DNA of 64,000 bases from contig NZ_AUIS01000010.1 in assembly GCF_000423825.1 (NCBI RefSeq), positions 19,543 to 83,542 of the forward strand, in the 5' to 3' direction. A program made the translations under genes and the position numbers. This document shows positions 17,208-24,994 of the stretch, piece by piece (within the stretch, counting starts at the first letter, position 1; every line of letters starts with the position of its first letter). The DNA is from Thermithiobacillus tepidarius DSM 3134. GTDB taxonomy: Bacteria; Pseudomonadota; Gammaproteobacteria; Acidithiobacillales; Thermithiobacillaceae. The notes under the pieces were generated by a model. It did not search any database. It saw nothing but the letters and a program-made list of their open reading frames with translations, and was not told the origin of the DNA.

Positions 17208-17993
17208 TCAGGCAGCGCTTGCCTCCCCGCCGAAAACGTAGAGATCCATGGCCAGCGCGCCCTCGCTGATGCCGGCGTAGCGGCGCTGCACCCCGCCCCG
17301 CTCCCAGGCCGCACCCAAGGCAACGAAGAGCGGCAGCAGGTGCTCCTCGGTGGGATGGGCGCGCGCGGCGCCGGGGGCTTGGCGCCGATAGTCGAGCAGG
17401 CTGTCCAGATCGCGGGCCAGCAGGCGTTCGTGCATCCAGCCCTGGAAGGCGCGCACGTAGTCCGGTGCCGCCGCTTGGCCGGCGCCCCAGACGATGTCGG
17501 CCAAGTTGTGGGTGAGGCTGCCGGAGGCGAGGAGCAGGATGCCCGCCTCCCCCAGCCCGGCCAGGGCGCGGCCCAGCTCGAAGTGATGGCGCGGCCCCTG
17601 CTGCGGCTGCAAAGCCAGGGGCAGCACCGGAATGTCCGCCGCCGGATACATGGCCCGCAGCGGCACCCAGGCGCCGTGGTCCAGGCCGCGGGCCGGGTCC
17701 AGCTCGGCCCCAAGGCGTGCGGCCAGCCGTGCCGCCAACTCCGGATCGCCGGGCGGCGCGTAGCGCAGCGCGTGGAGAGCGGCCGGAAAGCCGCCGAAGT
17801 CGTGGATGGCGGCGGGCGCGTCGGCGGCGCCCAGGGCAGGGCGCGGGTGCAGCCAGTGGGCGGAAGCCACCAGGATGGCCCGCGGCCGCGGCAGCGCCGC
17901 CGCCAAGTCCCGCCAAGCGCCCACCGCCGGCCCGCCCTGCAGGGCCAGGGTGGGCGCGCCGTGGGACAGGAAGACGGCGGGCAGTCTGGCCAT
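17208..17993 (-). CDS. YgiD-type class III extradiol dioxygenase (DODA family)
   Basis: A 261-residue protein of the LigB/4,5-DOPA-dioxygenase family: FLSHGAPTLAL (first metal His), ILVASAHWLHPRP, DHGAWVPLRAMYP and LASGSLTHNL. These supply the histidines that bind non-haem Fe or Zn. Family members open catecholic rings (DOPA, other 3,4-dihydroxyphenyl compounds); the natural substrate here is unknown. It starts three bases after the stop of a YceI gene and is the last gene of the marR operon, which suggests a link with membrane redox or aromatic stress. Confidence 0.9.
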   Translation of the reverse strand: MARLPAVFLSHGAPTLALQGGPAVGAWRDLAAALPRPRAILVASAHWLHPRPALGAADAPAAIHDFGGFPAALHALRYAPPGDPELAARLAARLGAELDPARGLDHGAWVPLRAMYPAADIPVLPLALQPQQGPRHHFELGRALAGLGEAGILLLASGSLTHNLADIVWGAGQAAAPDYVRAFQGWMHERLLARDLDSLLDYRRQAPGAARAHPTEEHLLPLFVALGAAWERGGVQRRYAGISEGALAMDLYVFGGEASAA

Positions 17994-17996
17994 GGC

Positions 17997-18560
17997 TCAG
18001 CTCTTGATGGCCTCGACGGGGATGGTGATCTTCACCTCATCGCCCAGAAGAGGCAGATACTTGGTCATGCCGAAGTCGGAGCGCTTGATGGTGGTGGTCG
18101 CGGTGGCGCCGCACACCTCCTTCTTCAGCATGGGATGCGGCGCGCACTGGAAGGATTCCACCGCGAGGCTCACGGGGCGGGTCGCGCCGAGCAGGGTGAG
18201 CTTGCCGTCGACGCCAGTGAGCCGATCGCCCTGGAAGATCAGCTTGTCGGACTTGAAGGTGATGGTCGGATACTTGGCGACGTTGAAGAAATCCTCAGTG
18301 CGCAGGTGCTTTTCCAGCTCCTCCAGGCCGGTGTCGACGGAGGCGGCGTCGATGGTGATGTCCACGCTGCCGGTCTTGGCCGTCTTGTCCAGCACGATGG
18401 TGCCACTGGTCTTGTCGAAGCGGCCCTGCTGCATGGAGTAGCCGAAGTGACTGATGGCGAAGCTGGGGAAGGTGTGGCGCGGGTCCACCGTGTAGGTGTC
18501 GGCGGCGAAGGCCGGCGCAGCGATGGCGGCGAAGGCCAGGGCAACGAGGGTTTTCTTCAT
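17997..18560 (-). CDS. yceI: YceI family periplasmic lipid-binding protein (copy 1)
   Basis: A 187-residue exported protein: signal peptide MKKTLVALAFAAIAAPAFAA, then a lipocalin-like YceI domain (YTVDPRHTFPSFAISHFGYS, GTIVLDKTAKTGSVDI, LTGVDGKLTLLGATRPVSL, TIKRSDFGMTKYLPLLGDEV). YceI proteins bind polyisoprenoid or amphipathic lipids in a beta-barrel. The start at 18560 has AAAGGAGC seven bases upstream. Two cysteines near CAPHPMLKKEVC could form a disulfide, as in other family members. It lies between a second YceI gene and the dioxygenase in the marR operon. Confidence 0.95.
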   Translation of the reverse strand: MKKTLVALAFAAIAAPAFAADTYTVDPRHTFPSFAISHFGYSMQQGRFDKTSGTIVLDKTAKTGSVDITIDAASVDTGLEELEKHLRTEDFFNVAKYPTITFKSDKLIFQGDRLTGVDGKLTLLGATRPVSLAVESFQCAPHPMLKKEVCGATATTTIKRSDFGMTKYLPLLGDEVKITIPVEAIKS

Positions 18561-18588
18561 GCGATGCTCCTTTGCAGGGGATGAGAGT

Positions 18589-19143
18589 TCAGGGCACGAG
18601 GTAGAGCTTGAAGCGAACCTGCACGTCATCGGCCACGGTGCCGGTATCGGCCCAGTCGCCCTCGCCGATGCGGAACTGCAGGCGCTTGAGGGTGAAGCCG
18701 CCGTCGAACCAGGCGCCGTTGCCGGCCGGGCGCACGGTGAAGGGGGCGACGATGTCGCGGCTGACGCCCTTGATGCTGAGCTTGCCGACGGCCTGATAGC
18801 GGCCGGGGCCGAGCCGCTGCACCCGCTCGGACACGAAGGTGGCCTTGGGGAAGGCGGCCGTGTTGAACCAGGACTTGCCCTGGGCCTCGCTGTCGGCCTC
18901 CGCCAATCCGGTATCGATGCTGGCCAGGTCCACCTCGATGCGGGCGCGGCCGGCTTCCGGCCGGGCCGGATCCACCGCCACCTGGGCGGCGAAGCGCTTG
19001 AACTGCCCATCCACCGGCACGCCCATCTGTTGGCTGGTGAAGGTGATCCGGCTCTGGCCGGGCACGAGCCGGGTCAGCTCGGCGGCTTCGGCGGCAGGCA
19101 GCAGCGCCAGCAGCGCGGCCGCCAACAAAGCTTTCTTCGACAT
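18589..19143 (-). CDS. YceI family periplasmic protein (copy 2)
   Basis: A second YceI paralogue, more divergent: signal peptide MSKKALLAAALLALLPAAEAA, then SRITFTSQQMGVPVDGQF, RIEVDLASIDTGLAEAD, WFNTAAFPKATFVS, KLSIKGVSRDIVAPF and a closing VQVRFKLYLVP. The in-frame ATG at 19170 overlaps the cytochrome b561 stop (TAATG) and may be used by coupling. The ATG at 19143 is preferred because it gives a compact signal peptide and has GGAGA nine bases upstream. The YceI plus cytochrome b561 pairing matches E. coli yceI-yceJ and suggests joint work on a lipid-soluble redox molecule, possibly a quinone; that is inference. Confidence 0.92.
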   Translation of the reverse strand: MSKKALLAAALLALLPAAEAAELTRLVPGQSRITFTSQQMGVPVDGQFKRFAAQVAVDPARPEAGRARIEVDLASIDTGLAEADSEAQGKSWFNTAAFPKATFVSERVQRLGPGRYQAVGKLSIKGVSRDIVAPFTVRPAGNGAWFDGGFTLKRLQFRIGEGDWADTGTVADDVQVRFKLYLVP

Positions 19144-19169
19144 TCCACGATTCTCCATGACGCGCGGCA

Positions 19170-19697
19170 TTAGGAGCCCCGGAAGCGCATGCGCGCCAGC
19201 AGTCCGTCCCGGTCGACGAATTGGTGCTTGGCTGCGGCGGCCACGTGGAACAGCACCAGCGTCAGCAGGCCGTAGTTGAGGATTTCATGCAGCTCCTCCA
19301 GCGCTTCGCCCAAGGCTTTGTCCTTGCCCACTAGGTCGGGCAGCGGCAGCACGCCGAGCCACACCGTCTGGACACCCTTGGCCGAGCTCATCAGCCAGCC
19401 GGACAGGGGCACCGCCAGGATGAGCAGGTACAGCAGTCCATGCACCGCGCTGGCGGCACGCCGCTGCCACGGCGCCATGCCGGCCGGATAGGGCGGCGCG
19501 GCATGGGTGGCGCGCCAGGCCAGCCGGGCGAGCAAGAGCAGCAACACGGTGATCCCCAGCCACTTGTGATAGCTGTAGAGCTGCAGCCGCGTCGGCGACA
19601 GGGGCAGCTCGTGCATGTACAGGCCCAAGGGAAAGGCAATGAAGATCAACAGCGCGATCGTCCAGTGCAGGACGACGGCGGTCCGGGTATAAGTCAC
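19170..19697 (-). CDS. Cytochrome b561 family integral membrane protein
   Basis: A 175-residue four-helix protein. Predicted helices are at about 10-27, 45-61, 84-105 and 140-158, with histidines at membrane depth (HW in helix 1, HKW before helix 2, VHG in helix 3, FH in helix 4) to ligate two b haems. It resembles YceJ/CybB and probably passes electrons between quinol and a periplasmic partner. The start is a GTG at 19697 that overlaps the marR stop by four bases, with GGAGG about eight bases upstream inside marR, so translation is coupled. It is followed directly by the YceI genes. Confidence 0.9.
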   Translation of the reverse strand: MTYTRTAVVLHWTIALLIFIAFPLGLYMHELPLSPTRLQLYSYHKWLGITVLLLLLARLAWRATHAAPPYPAGMAPWQRRAASAVHGLLYLLILAVPLSGWLMSSAKGVQTVWLGVLPLPDLVGKDKALGEALEELHEILNYGLLTLVLFHVAAAAKHQFVDRDGLLARMRFRGS

Positions 19698-20143
19698 TCG
19701 TTTTCCTCCTGGCTGGCTGCGGCGAAGGCCGCCCGCAGACGGGCGAGCCCGGCCTCGAGTTCGGCGAGCTCCGCGGGCGACAGGCGGCCGAAGGCGCGCC
19801 TGCCGTGGGCGACCACGCCGGGAAAGATCCGCTGGAAGAGCGCGTCGCCGGCTGGCGTGAGCTCCACCCGGGTGCTGCGGCGGTCCGTCGCCGACGCCAC
19901 CCGGCGGGTCAGGCCCTTCTCCTCCAGACGGTCGATCACGCCGGTCAACGTCCCCTTGGTGATCAGGGTCTGCTCCCCCAGCTCCTTGAAGCTCATGCCC
20001 GGCGTATTGCCGAGCGTGGCGATCACATCGAACTGGGGCGGCGTGAGCCCGAGCCTGCGGATGTAGGCCGCCGAATAGGCTTCGAAGGCCTGATAGCAGC
20101 GGGCGAGTTCGCGCAGGGTCTTGAGATAGGGTTCGCTGGGCAT
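19694..20143 (-). CDS. MarR family transcriptional regulator
   Basis: A 149-residue winged-helix regulator: LTPPQFDVIATLGNTPGMSFKELGEQTLITKGTLTGVIDRLEEKGL forms the helix-turn-helix and RRVASATDRRSTRVELTPAG the wing with the conserved DxRS/R core. It is probably a repressor of its own operon (b561, two YceI proteins, dioxygenase), released by a phenolic or lipophilic ligand as in other MarR proteins. The frame opens at a TTG at 20155, but the ATG at 20143 is the more likely start. A 35-bp palindromic site lies just upstream at 20159-20193. Confidence 0.92.
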   Translation of the reverse strand: MPSEPYLKTLRELARCYQAFEAYSAAYIRRLGLTPPQFDVIATLGNTPGMSFKELGEQTLITKGTLTGVIDRLEEKGLTRRVASATDRRSTRVELTPAGDALFQRIFPGVVAHGRRAFGRLSPAELAELEAGLARLRAAFAAASQEENE

Positions 20144-20158
20144 GGTGCCGATCAAATC

Positions 20159-20193
20159 GTTCTAACAAGAACAATATTAGTCCTAATTAGAAC
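20159..20193. promoter_or_regulatory. Probable MarR operator (inverted repeat)
   Basis: GTTCTAA (20159-20165) and TTAGAAC (20187-20193) are perfect inverted arms. The AT-rich interior holds further TTAG/CTAA half-sites (CAATATTAGTCCTAATTAG). It lies directly upstream of the marR start in an otherwise GC-rich sequence, the expected place for an autoregulatory operator and overlapping promoter. The rest of the spacer to 20387 shows nothing else. Confidence 0.75.
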
Positions 20194-20387
20194 ATTGTCA
20201 AGCGTGCGCGAGCTTGGCCGACCAGACCAAGAGGATCAATGCCGGTGGATGTGCCGAGGCCGGCACATCCGGGCGACGAGGCTAGCCATGCCGCCATCAA
20301 CGACCGCGCGCAAGGCGTAGGAAACCCATTCGTTGAGACGTGCCCCAGGCAAGAGCGCCCGCCAGCGGCCAGCTCGGCCCCGCACCT

Positions 20388-21414
20388 TCAGGCGAAAGTC
20401 GTCGCGGCAAAATTCCTGCGGGCGGGTGCGTCCATATTGCGGCGCTTTGTGGAGACCAGGAAGAGATTGTCGGCCAGCGTGGTCAGCAAACCCGTGCGGC
20501 GATTGACTGATTTGAGGAATTCGGAGGCTGAGACGAGCGCCCGGTGCCGCCGCAGGAACAAATGCTTGTCGGTCACCTGGCCCTGGGTAAAGAAGCTCCC
20601 GACGAGGATTTGCGAGGGACCGATCAGCTTGTCGAAGGTCGCCTGCAGTTCCGCCGGCGTCCAGTAGCGGGTCTCGAAGCCACGCGCCTCCCGAAATCTG
20701 CGCCGGGCCTGGACAAAGAGGCTGCGCAGGCCGTAGGAATTCAGCATCTGGATCAGGCTTTGGCCGCCGTCGCTCAGCACCCGCTGGATTTCGGGCAGGG
20801 AGGCTTTCACATTTTCCTTGCTGAAATGCTGAAAGACGCTGTAGGAATAGACGAATTCGAAGCTGCCTTCGGCGAAGGGCAGATAGCGTGAATCCGCCAC
20901 GACGTAAAGCGCCTCCCTGCCCAGTTGCCGGGCGACGCGGCGGGCGGTGAGCATGGCTTCCAGGGACGGATCGATGCCGACCGGCCTGTAGCCCTGCCGA
21001 CTGGCGGCAATGCACCAGTGCCCCCCAGTTGCAGCCGATATCGAGGAAGCGCTTGTCGTCGCCCGGCGGAATGTCCAGTTCGGGAATGGGGTATTCCTTG
21101 AGCCTGCCAACCAGCGGCCGATACAGATTGCTGTTGGTGTCCGCGACCGCCTGCTGCACATAGGGATCGACCTCCTCCGATCCACGGCTGCCCAAGCGCC
21201 CCGGCGGAGGCTCATCCTCCAGCAAGGCGAAGGTTTCGTTGGCATGCCGCGCGTGAGTATGGTCGATGTCCTTGGGCAGCATGACCGGCACCCCGCCTAT
21301 GACCGGGTAGCGATGTCCATGCGGGCAGCTCAGGGCGTCGGCATCGAAAGCCAAGGATTGCCTGTCCAGCGGACAAGCGAGGTGGTCCAGCAGCCAGGGA
21401 TCCAGCACGTACAT
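20388..21414 (-). CDS. Trm112-like/class I SAM methyltransferase fusion, frameshifted
   Basis: The reading starts at ATG 21414 behind GGAGGTG. It first encodes a Trm112/UPF0434-type zinc-ribbon-like segment (LLDHLACPLDRQSL, YPVIGGVPVML), then reaches the methyltransferase motif I, FLDIGCNWG. At a run of six C on the plus strand (21021-21026) the frame breaks. With one base removed it continues HWCIAASRQGYRPVGIDPSLEAM and runs through YSVFQHFSKENVK to the stop at 20388, giving about 341 residues. The methyl acceptor is unknown; the fold suggests a small molecule or lipid. It is read here as one gene disrupted by a one-base insertion, either an assembly error or a real lesion. Confidence 0.8.
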
Positions 21415-21605
21415 CTTCACCTCCCCGCGGCTTCGCCGCGTGGCGCGGAACGCGAAAATGAACGTCGCATTATCCGGACGATACCCCGCCCGGCAATCCG
21501 GCCATTGGCAGGATGCAGGGGCCCGAAGCCGTGGCAGCCAGGCACCACTGCCAGATCCTGCGGAGTCCACATGCAGATTTTCCAGGCAGGCTTGGGCAAT
21601 GCGGA

Positions 21606-22478
21606 TCAGGCCGTCGCCAGAAAGCCCAGCAGCAGTTCGTTGACCTGGGCCGTCGCGTCGCGCATCACCCAGTGGCCGGCATCGGGCACGAAGACCAGGC
21701 GCCCCGGCTCGCAGAGCTGGATGCTGGCCTGCGCCAGGCTCGGCGCCAGCGCCGGGTCTTTCACGCCCCAGATCAGCAGCGTGGGCACGCTGATCGGACC
21801 CGGGTCCGGCAGCAGCGGCCGCCGCCAGACCAGCGCCCGATACCAGTTCAGCATGGCGGTCAGCGCCCCTGGCTGGCGCCAGGCCGCGCGGTACTGCTCG
21901 AGCTCGGCATCGGCAAAGGCGTCCGGGCGGCTGCTGCCGCGCAGGGCCGTCACCAGGATGTGGAAATCGCGCAGGCGCAGCACCCGCTCCGGCAGCCAGG
22001 GCAGGGCAAAAAAGGGCACGTAAGCGCTGCGCAGGAGCTGGCCCGGACGGGTGTGGAGCTCGCGGCGCATGGCCGCCGGATGCGGGGCGTTGAGCACGAC
22101 CAGGCGCTCCAGCACTTCCGGATGGCGGGCCGCCAGCCACCAGGCGACCACCCCGCCCCAGTCGTGGCCGATCAGGGTCACGCGCGGGCGCCCGCTGAGG
22201 CGGATCAGGGCGAGGACATCAGCCGCCAGCTCCTCCAGCCGGTAGGCGGCGAGGCCATGGGGCTTGTCGCTGCTGTTGTAGCCGCGCTGGTCCGGCGCCC
22301 AGACCCGCCAGCCCGCCGCCGCCAATGCCTCGACCTGCCGGAGCCAGCCCAGCCAAAGGTCAGGGAAGCCGTGCAGGAGCAGCACCAGGGGCCCGTCCGG
22401 CTCGCCCGCCGCCGCCACGTGCAGCGTCACGCCGTTGCCGGGCAGCCGCAGATGCTCCAGCGCCGTGCCCAACGCCAT
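21606..22478 (-). CDS. Alpha/beta hydrolase (epoxide hydrolase/haloalkane dehalogenase-like)
   Basis: A 290-residue alpha/beta hydrolase: oxyanion motif LLHGFPDLWLGW, nucleophile elbow GHDWGGVVAWW (Asp nucleophile, typical of epoxide hydrolases and dehalogenases), a cap region around 140-220, and a late acid/base pair in WGVKDPALAP and DAGHWV. The Asp nucleophile with HGFP favours epoxide hydrolase over esterase. No signal peptide is present. Its ATG overlaps the stop of the upstream flavodoxin-like reductase gene (TGATG), so the two are translationally coupled and may act on the same electrophilic compounds. Confidence 0.88.
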   Translation of the reverse strand: MALGTALEHLRLPGNGVTLHVAAAGEPDGPLVLLLHGFPDLWLGWLRQVEALAAAGWRVWAPDQRGYNSSDKPHGLAAYRLEELAADVLALIRLSGRPRVTLIGHDWGGVVAWWLAARHPEVLERLVVLNAPHPAAMRRELHTRPGQLLRSAYVPFFALPWLPERVLRLRDFHILVTALRGSSRPDAFADAELEQYRAAWRQPGALTAMLNWYRALVWRRPLLPDPGPISVPTLLIWGVKDPALAPSLAQASIQLCEPGRLVFVPDAGHWVMRDATAQVNELLLGFLATA

Positions 22479-23059
22479 CAGCGCCCTGCCCGCCCCAGCT
22501 CGCGCATCAGGGCGAGCCACTGCTCGCGGCGGGCGGCCTTGCCCTCCACCATGCCGAAGAGATTCACCATGACCGGCTTGATGCCGACAAAGGCCAGGAT
22601 GTTGCGCTCCAGGCTCTTCAGGCTGTGGGCGTGGAAGTACCAGCGATAGACGAAGGCGGGCATGCCCATGGTGACGACGATGCGCGCCGAGCGGCCGGTG
22701 AGCAGCTTCTTGCCCATGCTCCCGGGCGCCGGCTGGCTGAAGGCGAAGCCGGGCCGCATGACCTGTTCGAGAAAGCCCTTGAGCAGTGCCGGCATGCCGC
22801 CGAGCCAGAGGGGATAAAAGATCACCAGATGCTCGGCCCAGGCAATCGCTTCCTGGGCCTGGCGGATGCCGTCCGGCGCTTCCCGGTCCCAGTCGGCCTT
22901 GCTGCGCAGCAGCGGAAAGTCGAGCTCGGCCACCGCGATCCGCCGTATGCTGTGCCCGGTGGCTTCGGCCGCCTGGGCATAGGCGGCCGCCAGCGCGTGG
23001 TCCAGATGGGTGGCCTGCGGATCGGGATGACCCTGGATGATGGTAATGCGCCTGGCCAT
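22478..23059 (-). CDS. Flavodoxin-fold NAD(P)H:quinone oxidoreductase
   Basis: A 193-residue protein of the NQO1/KefF/MdaB flavodoxin-2 family: ITIIQGHPDPQATHL (FMN/FAD phosphate loop), VIFYPLWLGGMPALLKGFLEQV (the family signature) and VTMGMPAFVYRWYF. These enzymes reduce quinones by two electrons, avoiding semiquinone radicals. It is the first gene of a coupled pair with the alpha/beta hydrolase. There is no KefC-type potassium channel nearby, so a KefF role is unlikely. The upstream region carries a REP pair. Confidence 0.9.
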   Translation of the reverse strand: MARRITIIQGHPDPQATHLDHALAAAYAQAAEATGHSIRRIAVAELDFPLLRSKADWDREAPDGIRQAQEAIAWAEHLVIFYPLWLGGMPALLKGFLEQVMRPGFAFSQPAPGSMGKKLLTGRSARIVVTMGMPAFVYRWYFHAHSLKSLERNILAFVGIKPVMVNLFGMVEGKAARREQWLALMRELGRAGR

Positions 23060-23147
23060 GATGCGCCTCCTGGTCAGCGGGGAAAGAGGCCTGCTTTTGG
23101 TTTAGACCGGCCGGGGGCGCATTCGTCGGCAAAGCGGAATGAAGGGT

Positions 23148-23210
23148 ATCGCGAGCAAGCTCGATCCCACGATTCGTGCCGTACGTCGTAGGCGCAGGCC
23201 AGCCCGCGAT
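23148..23210. repeat. REP pair in reversed arm order
   Basis: ATCGCGAGCAAGCTCGATCC (23148-23167) and a degenerate GTAGGCGCAGGCCAGCCCGC (from 23187) are the two arms of the REP unit, but in the opposite order to the other pairs. It lies between two same-strand genes. Confidence 0.65.
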
Positions 23211-23217
23211 CGAATCG

Positions 23218-23910
23218 CTATGGCCGCTTCACGAAGCGCAGGAAGTAATTCTCGCGCATGAGCGGCTTGTCCTCGGCGAGCCGGAAGCCGGCCGCCTCCA
23301 CCTCGCGGATCACCGTTTCCTTGCCGGCCCGCACATGGCTCAACACCCAGTTGGAGCTCATCCCCGGCTTGCGCTCGAAATCGACGATCACCAGCGTGCC
23401 GTCCGGGCGCAGTGCCTGGCGGATGGAGCGCAGCATGCTCTGGGGATATTCGAAGTGGTGATAAGCGTCCGAGCTGAACACGAGGTCCACCGACGCGGGC
23501 GGCAGCCCGGTATCGCGCTGCGAGTTGACGATGCCGGCGACGTTCCCGAGGCCGGCCGCCCGCGCCCGGCGCAGGATGTTGTCGATGAAGGTGCGCGAGA
23601 TGTCCACCGCGTACACCTTGCCGGACGGACCGACCTTTTCGGCAAAAAGATAAGTGAAAAGACCCGTCCCCGCACCTAGATCCGCCACCGCCATGCCCGG
23701 CCGCACCCCGGTCGCGGCCACGATCTCGTTGCGCTTGTCGTAAACCTCCCGCCCGGGCGACTCGAAGCGCTTGACCCATTCCTGGTAGTTCGGATGCTCA
23801 TAGGGCTGGTTCACGCCGGGCTGGACATTGCGCTCCTCCAGGCCGAAGGCCAGCGGCGAGCCCGCGACGGCGAAGCACACGGCCACTAGCACCCGCAGTG
23901 ATGTCTTCAT
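23218..23910 (-). CDS. SAM-dependent methyltransferase with signal peptide
   Basis: A 230-residue protein with an N-terminal signal peptide (MKTSLRVLVAVCFAVAGSPLAFG) ahead of a complete class I methyltransferase domain: MAVADLGAGTGLFTYLFAE (SAM motif I), YAVDISRTFIDNILRRA, VDLVFSSDAYHHF and LVIVDFERKPG. The ATG at 23910 has GGAGGGTG close upstream. Exported methyltransferase-like proteins of this kind exist in many proteobacteria, but SAM is not known to be available in the periplasm, so substrate and site of action are open. It could act cytosolically while membrane-tethered, or bind something other than SAM. It is monocistronic. Confidence 0.85.
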   Translation of the reverse strand: MKTSLRVLVAVCFAVAGSPLAFGLEERNVQPGVNQPYEHPNYQEWVKRFESPGREVYDKRNEIVAATGVRPGMAVADLGAGTGLFTYLFAEKVGPSGKVYAVDISRTFIDNILRRARAAGLGNVAGIVNSQRDTGLPPASVDLVFSSDAYHHFEYPQSMLRSIRQALRPDGTLVIVDFERKPGMSSNWVLSHVRAGKETVIREVEAAGFRLAEDKPLMRENYFLRFVKRP

Positions 23911-24137
23911 CGCACCCTCCCCTCCGTTTCCTGCAACACATCCTCGACCATAACCCGGCTGGCCGGGCGTGACCATCCGCAAGGGGTCAGAGGCGCCGCG
24001 TCCGCGGGGCGGGCGAAGCGCGGTTAACCTTCCGCCGCCTCGCTCGTTATCCCCTGCATCGAGCCATTGCGCGGCGCCCCGGCCCGGGGCCGCCGCGGCC
24101 AAGGACACGATCGCCTCACTACCATAAGGATTAGCAC

Positions 24138-24467
24138 GTGAAGAAAGCTCTCGCACTGCTGTTCATGCCAGTGCTGCTGGCCGGCTGCGCCACCACCGGC
24201 AACCCGAGCCTCGATGCCGCCGCCAACGCCGCCATCGCCGCCGCGGTGCTCAACGGCGTTACCGGTACCCAGCAGCCCGTCCCCGCTCCCGCTCCCGCTC
24301 CCGCGCCGGGCAACGGCACGGTATTGGGCGAGATCGCCGCCATTGGCAGCATCCTGGCCGGCACCCCGGGCGCCATCGGCGCCCCCAGCCAGCCCGCCCC
24401 CGCCTACTGCCCGCCGGGCTACGTCTGCACGCCCGCGCAGTATCCGCCGTACCCGTCGGGTTACTAG
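24138..24467 (+). CDS. Small lipoprotein with Pro/Ala-rich linker
   Basis: A 109-residue predicted lipoprotein: MKKALALLFMPVLLAGC has a clear lipobox (LLAGC, Cys17). The mature part is an alanine-rich helix (SLDAAANAAIAAAVLNGV), a repeated Pro-Ala linker and a glycine-rich segment (GEIAAIGSILAGTPGA), ending in a Pro/Tyr/Cys-rich tail (YCPPGYVCTPAQYPPYPSGY). I do not recognise a family. The two tail cysteines could form a disulfide in the periplasm. It precedes the small membrane protein and PRC-barrel genes on the same strand, after 298 bases in which nothing was recognised. Confidence 0.75.
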   Translation: MKKALALLFMPVLLAGCATTGNPSLDAAANAAIAAAVLNGVTGTQQPVPAPAPAPAPGNGTVLGEIAAIGSILAGTPGAIGAPSQPAPAYCPPGYVCTPAQYPPYPSGY

Positions 24468-24765
24468 CAACGGCGCCGCGACGCACGGCCACCGCCCAGG
24501 GAAGCCATGCTTGCATCGCGGGCACGCTCGCTCATACTTGGCCTGCGGCACCGTTCCCATGAGCCGCAACGCGAGCTTGCCCGCAAAAACAATGCGCCAC
24601 CGCCGCAGGCGTCTCCGCACCCCCGGCAACTTGTCCACCGCTTAAGAGTCTAAATTTTCAAGCCAATTTGGCTTTGCGCTGCAGCAAAAGGCGACGTCAC
24701 GACCGTGCAGGTCCGACACCCCCGACGGATCGACATGCGACCACCCAAAACGCAGGAGCGCTGAC

Positions 24766-24972
24766 ATGCCAAGACTCGAAGGCCACAAATCCCCCGTTAC
24801 CCGCAACCTTCTCACGCTGCTGCTCCTGGTGCTGGTGCTGGCGGCAGCCGGATTCATCGTTTACCAGAATCGCGAGGAGCTGGGCCTGACGCAGCTCATG
24901 AGCGGCCTCGACGTGCCGGGCATCCAGGCCGTCGCGGCGCAGAACGCGCCCTTGGGCATCCGGCCCGGATAA
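24766..24972 (+). CDS. Small single-pass membrane protein
   Basis: A 68-residue protein with a basic N-terminus (MPRLEGHKSPVTRN), one strong transmembrane helix (LLTLLLLVLVLAAAGFIVY, about 15-33) and a short soluble tail. Positive-inside topology places the N-terminus in the cytosol. AGGAG lies nine bases before the ATG. It ends 22 bases before the PRC-barrel gene, so the two are probably co-expressed; it may be a membrane partner for that protein. No family recognised. Confidence 0.7.
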   Translation: MPRLEGHKSPVTRNLLTLLLLVLVLAAAGFIVYQNREELGLTQLMSGLDVPGIQAVAAQNAPLGIRPG

Positions 24973-24994
24973 CCAGAATTTCAGGAGCCACGCC

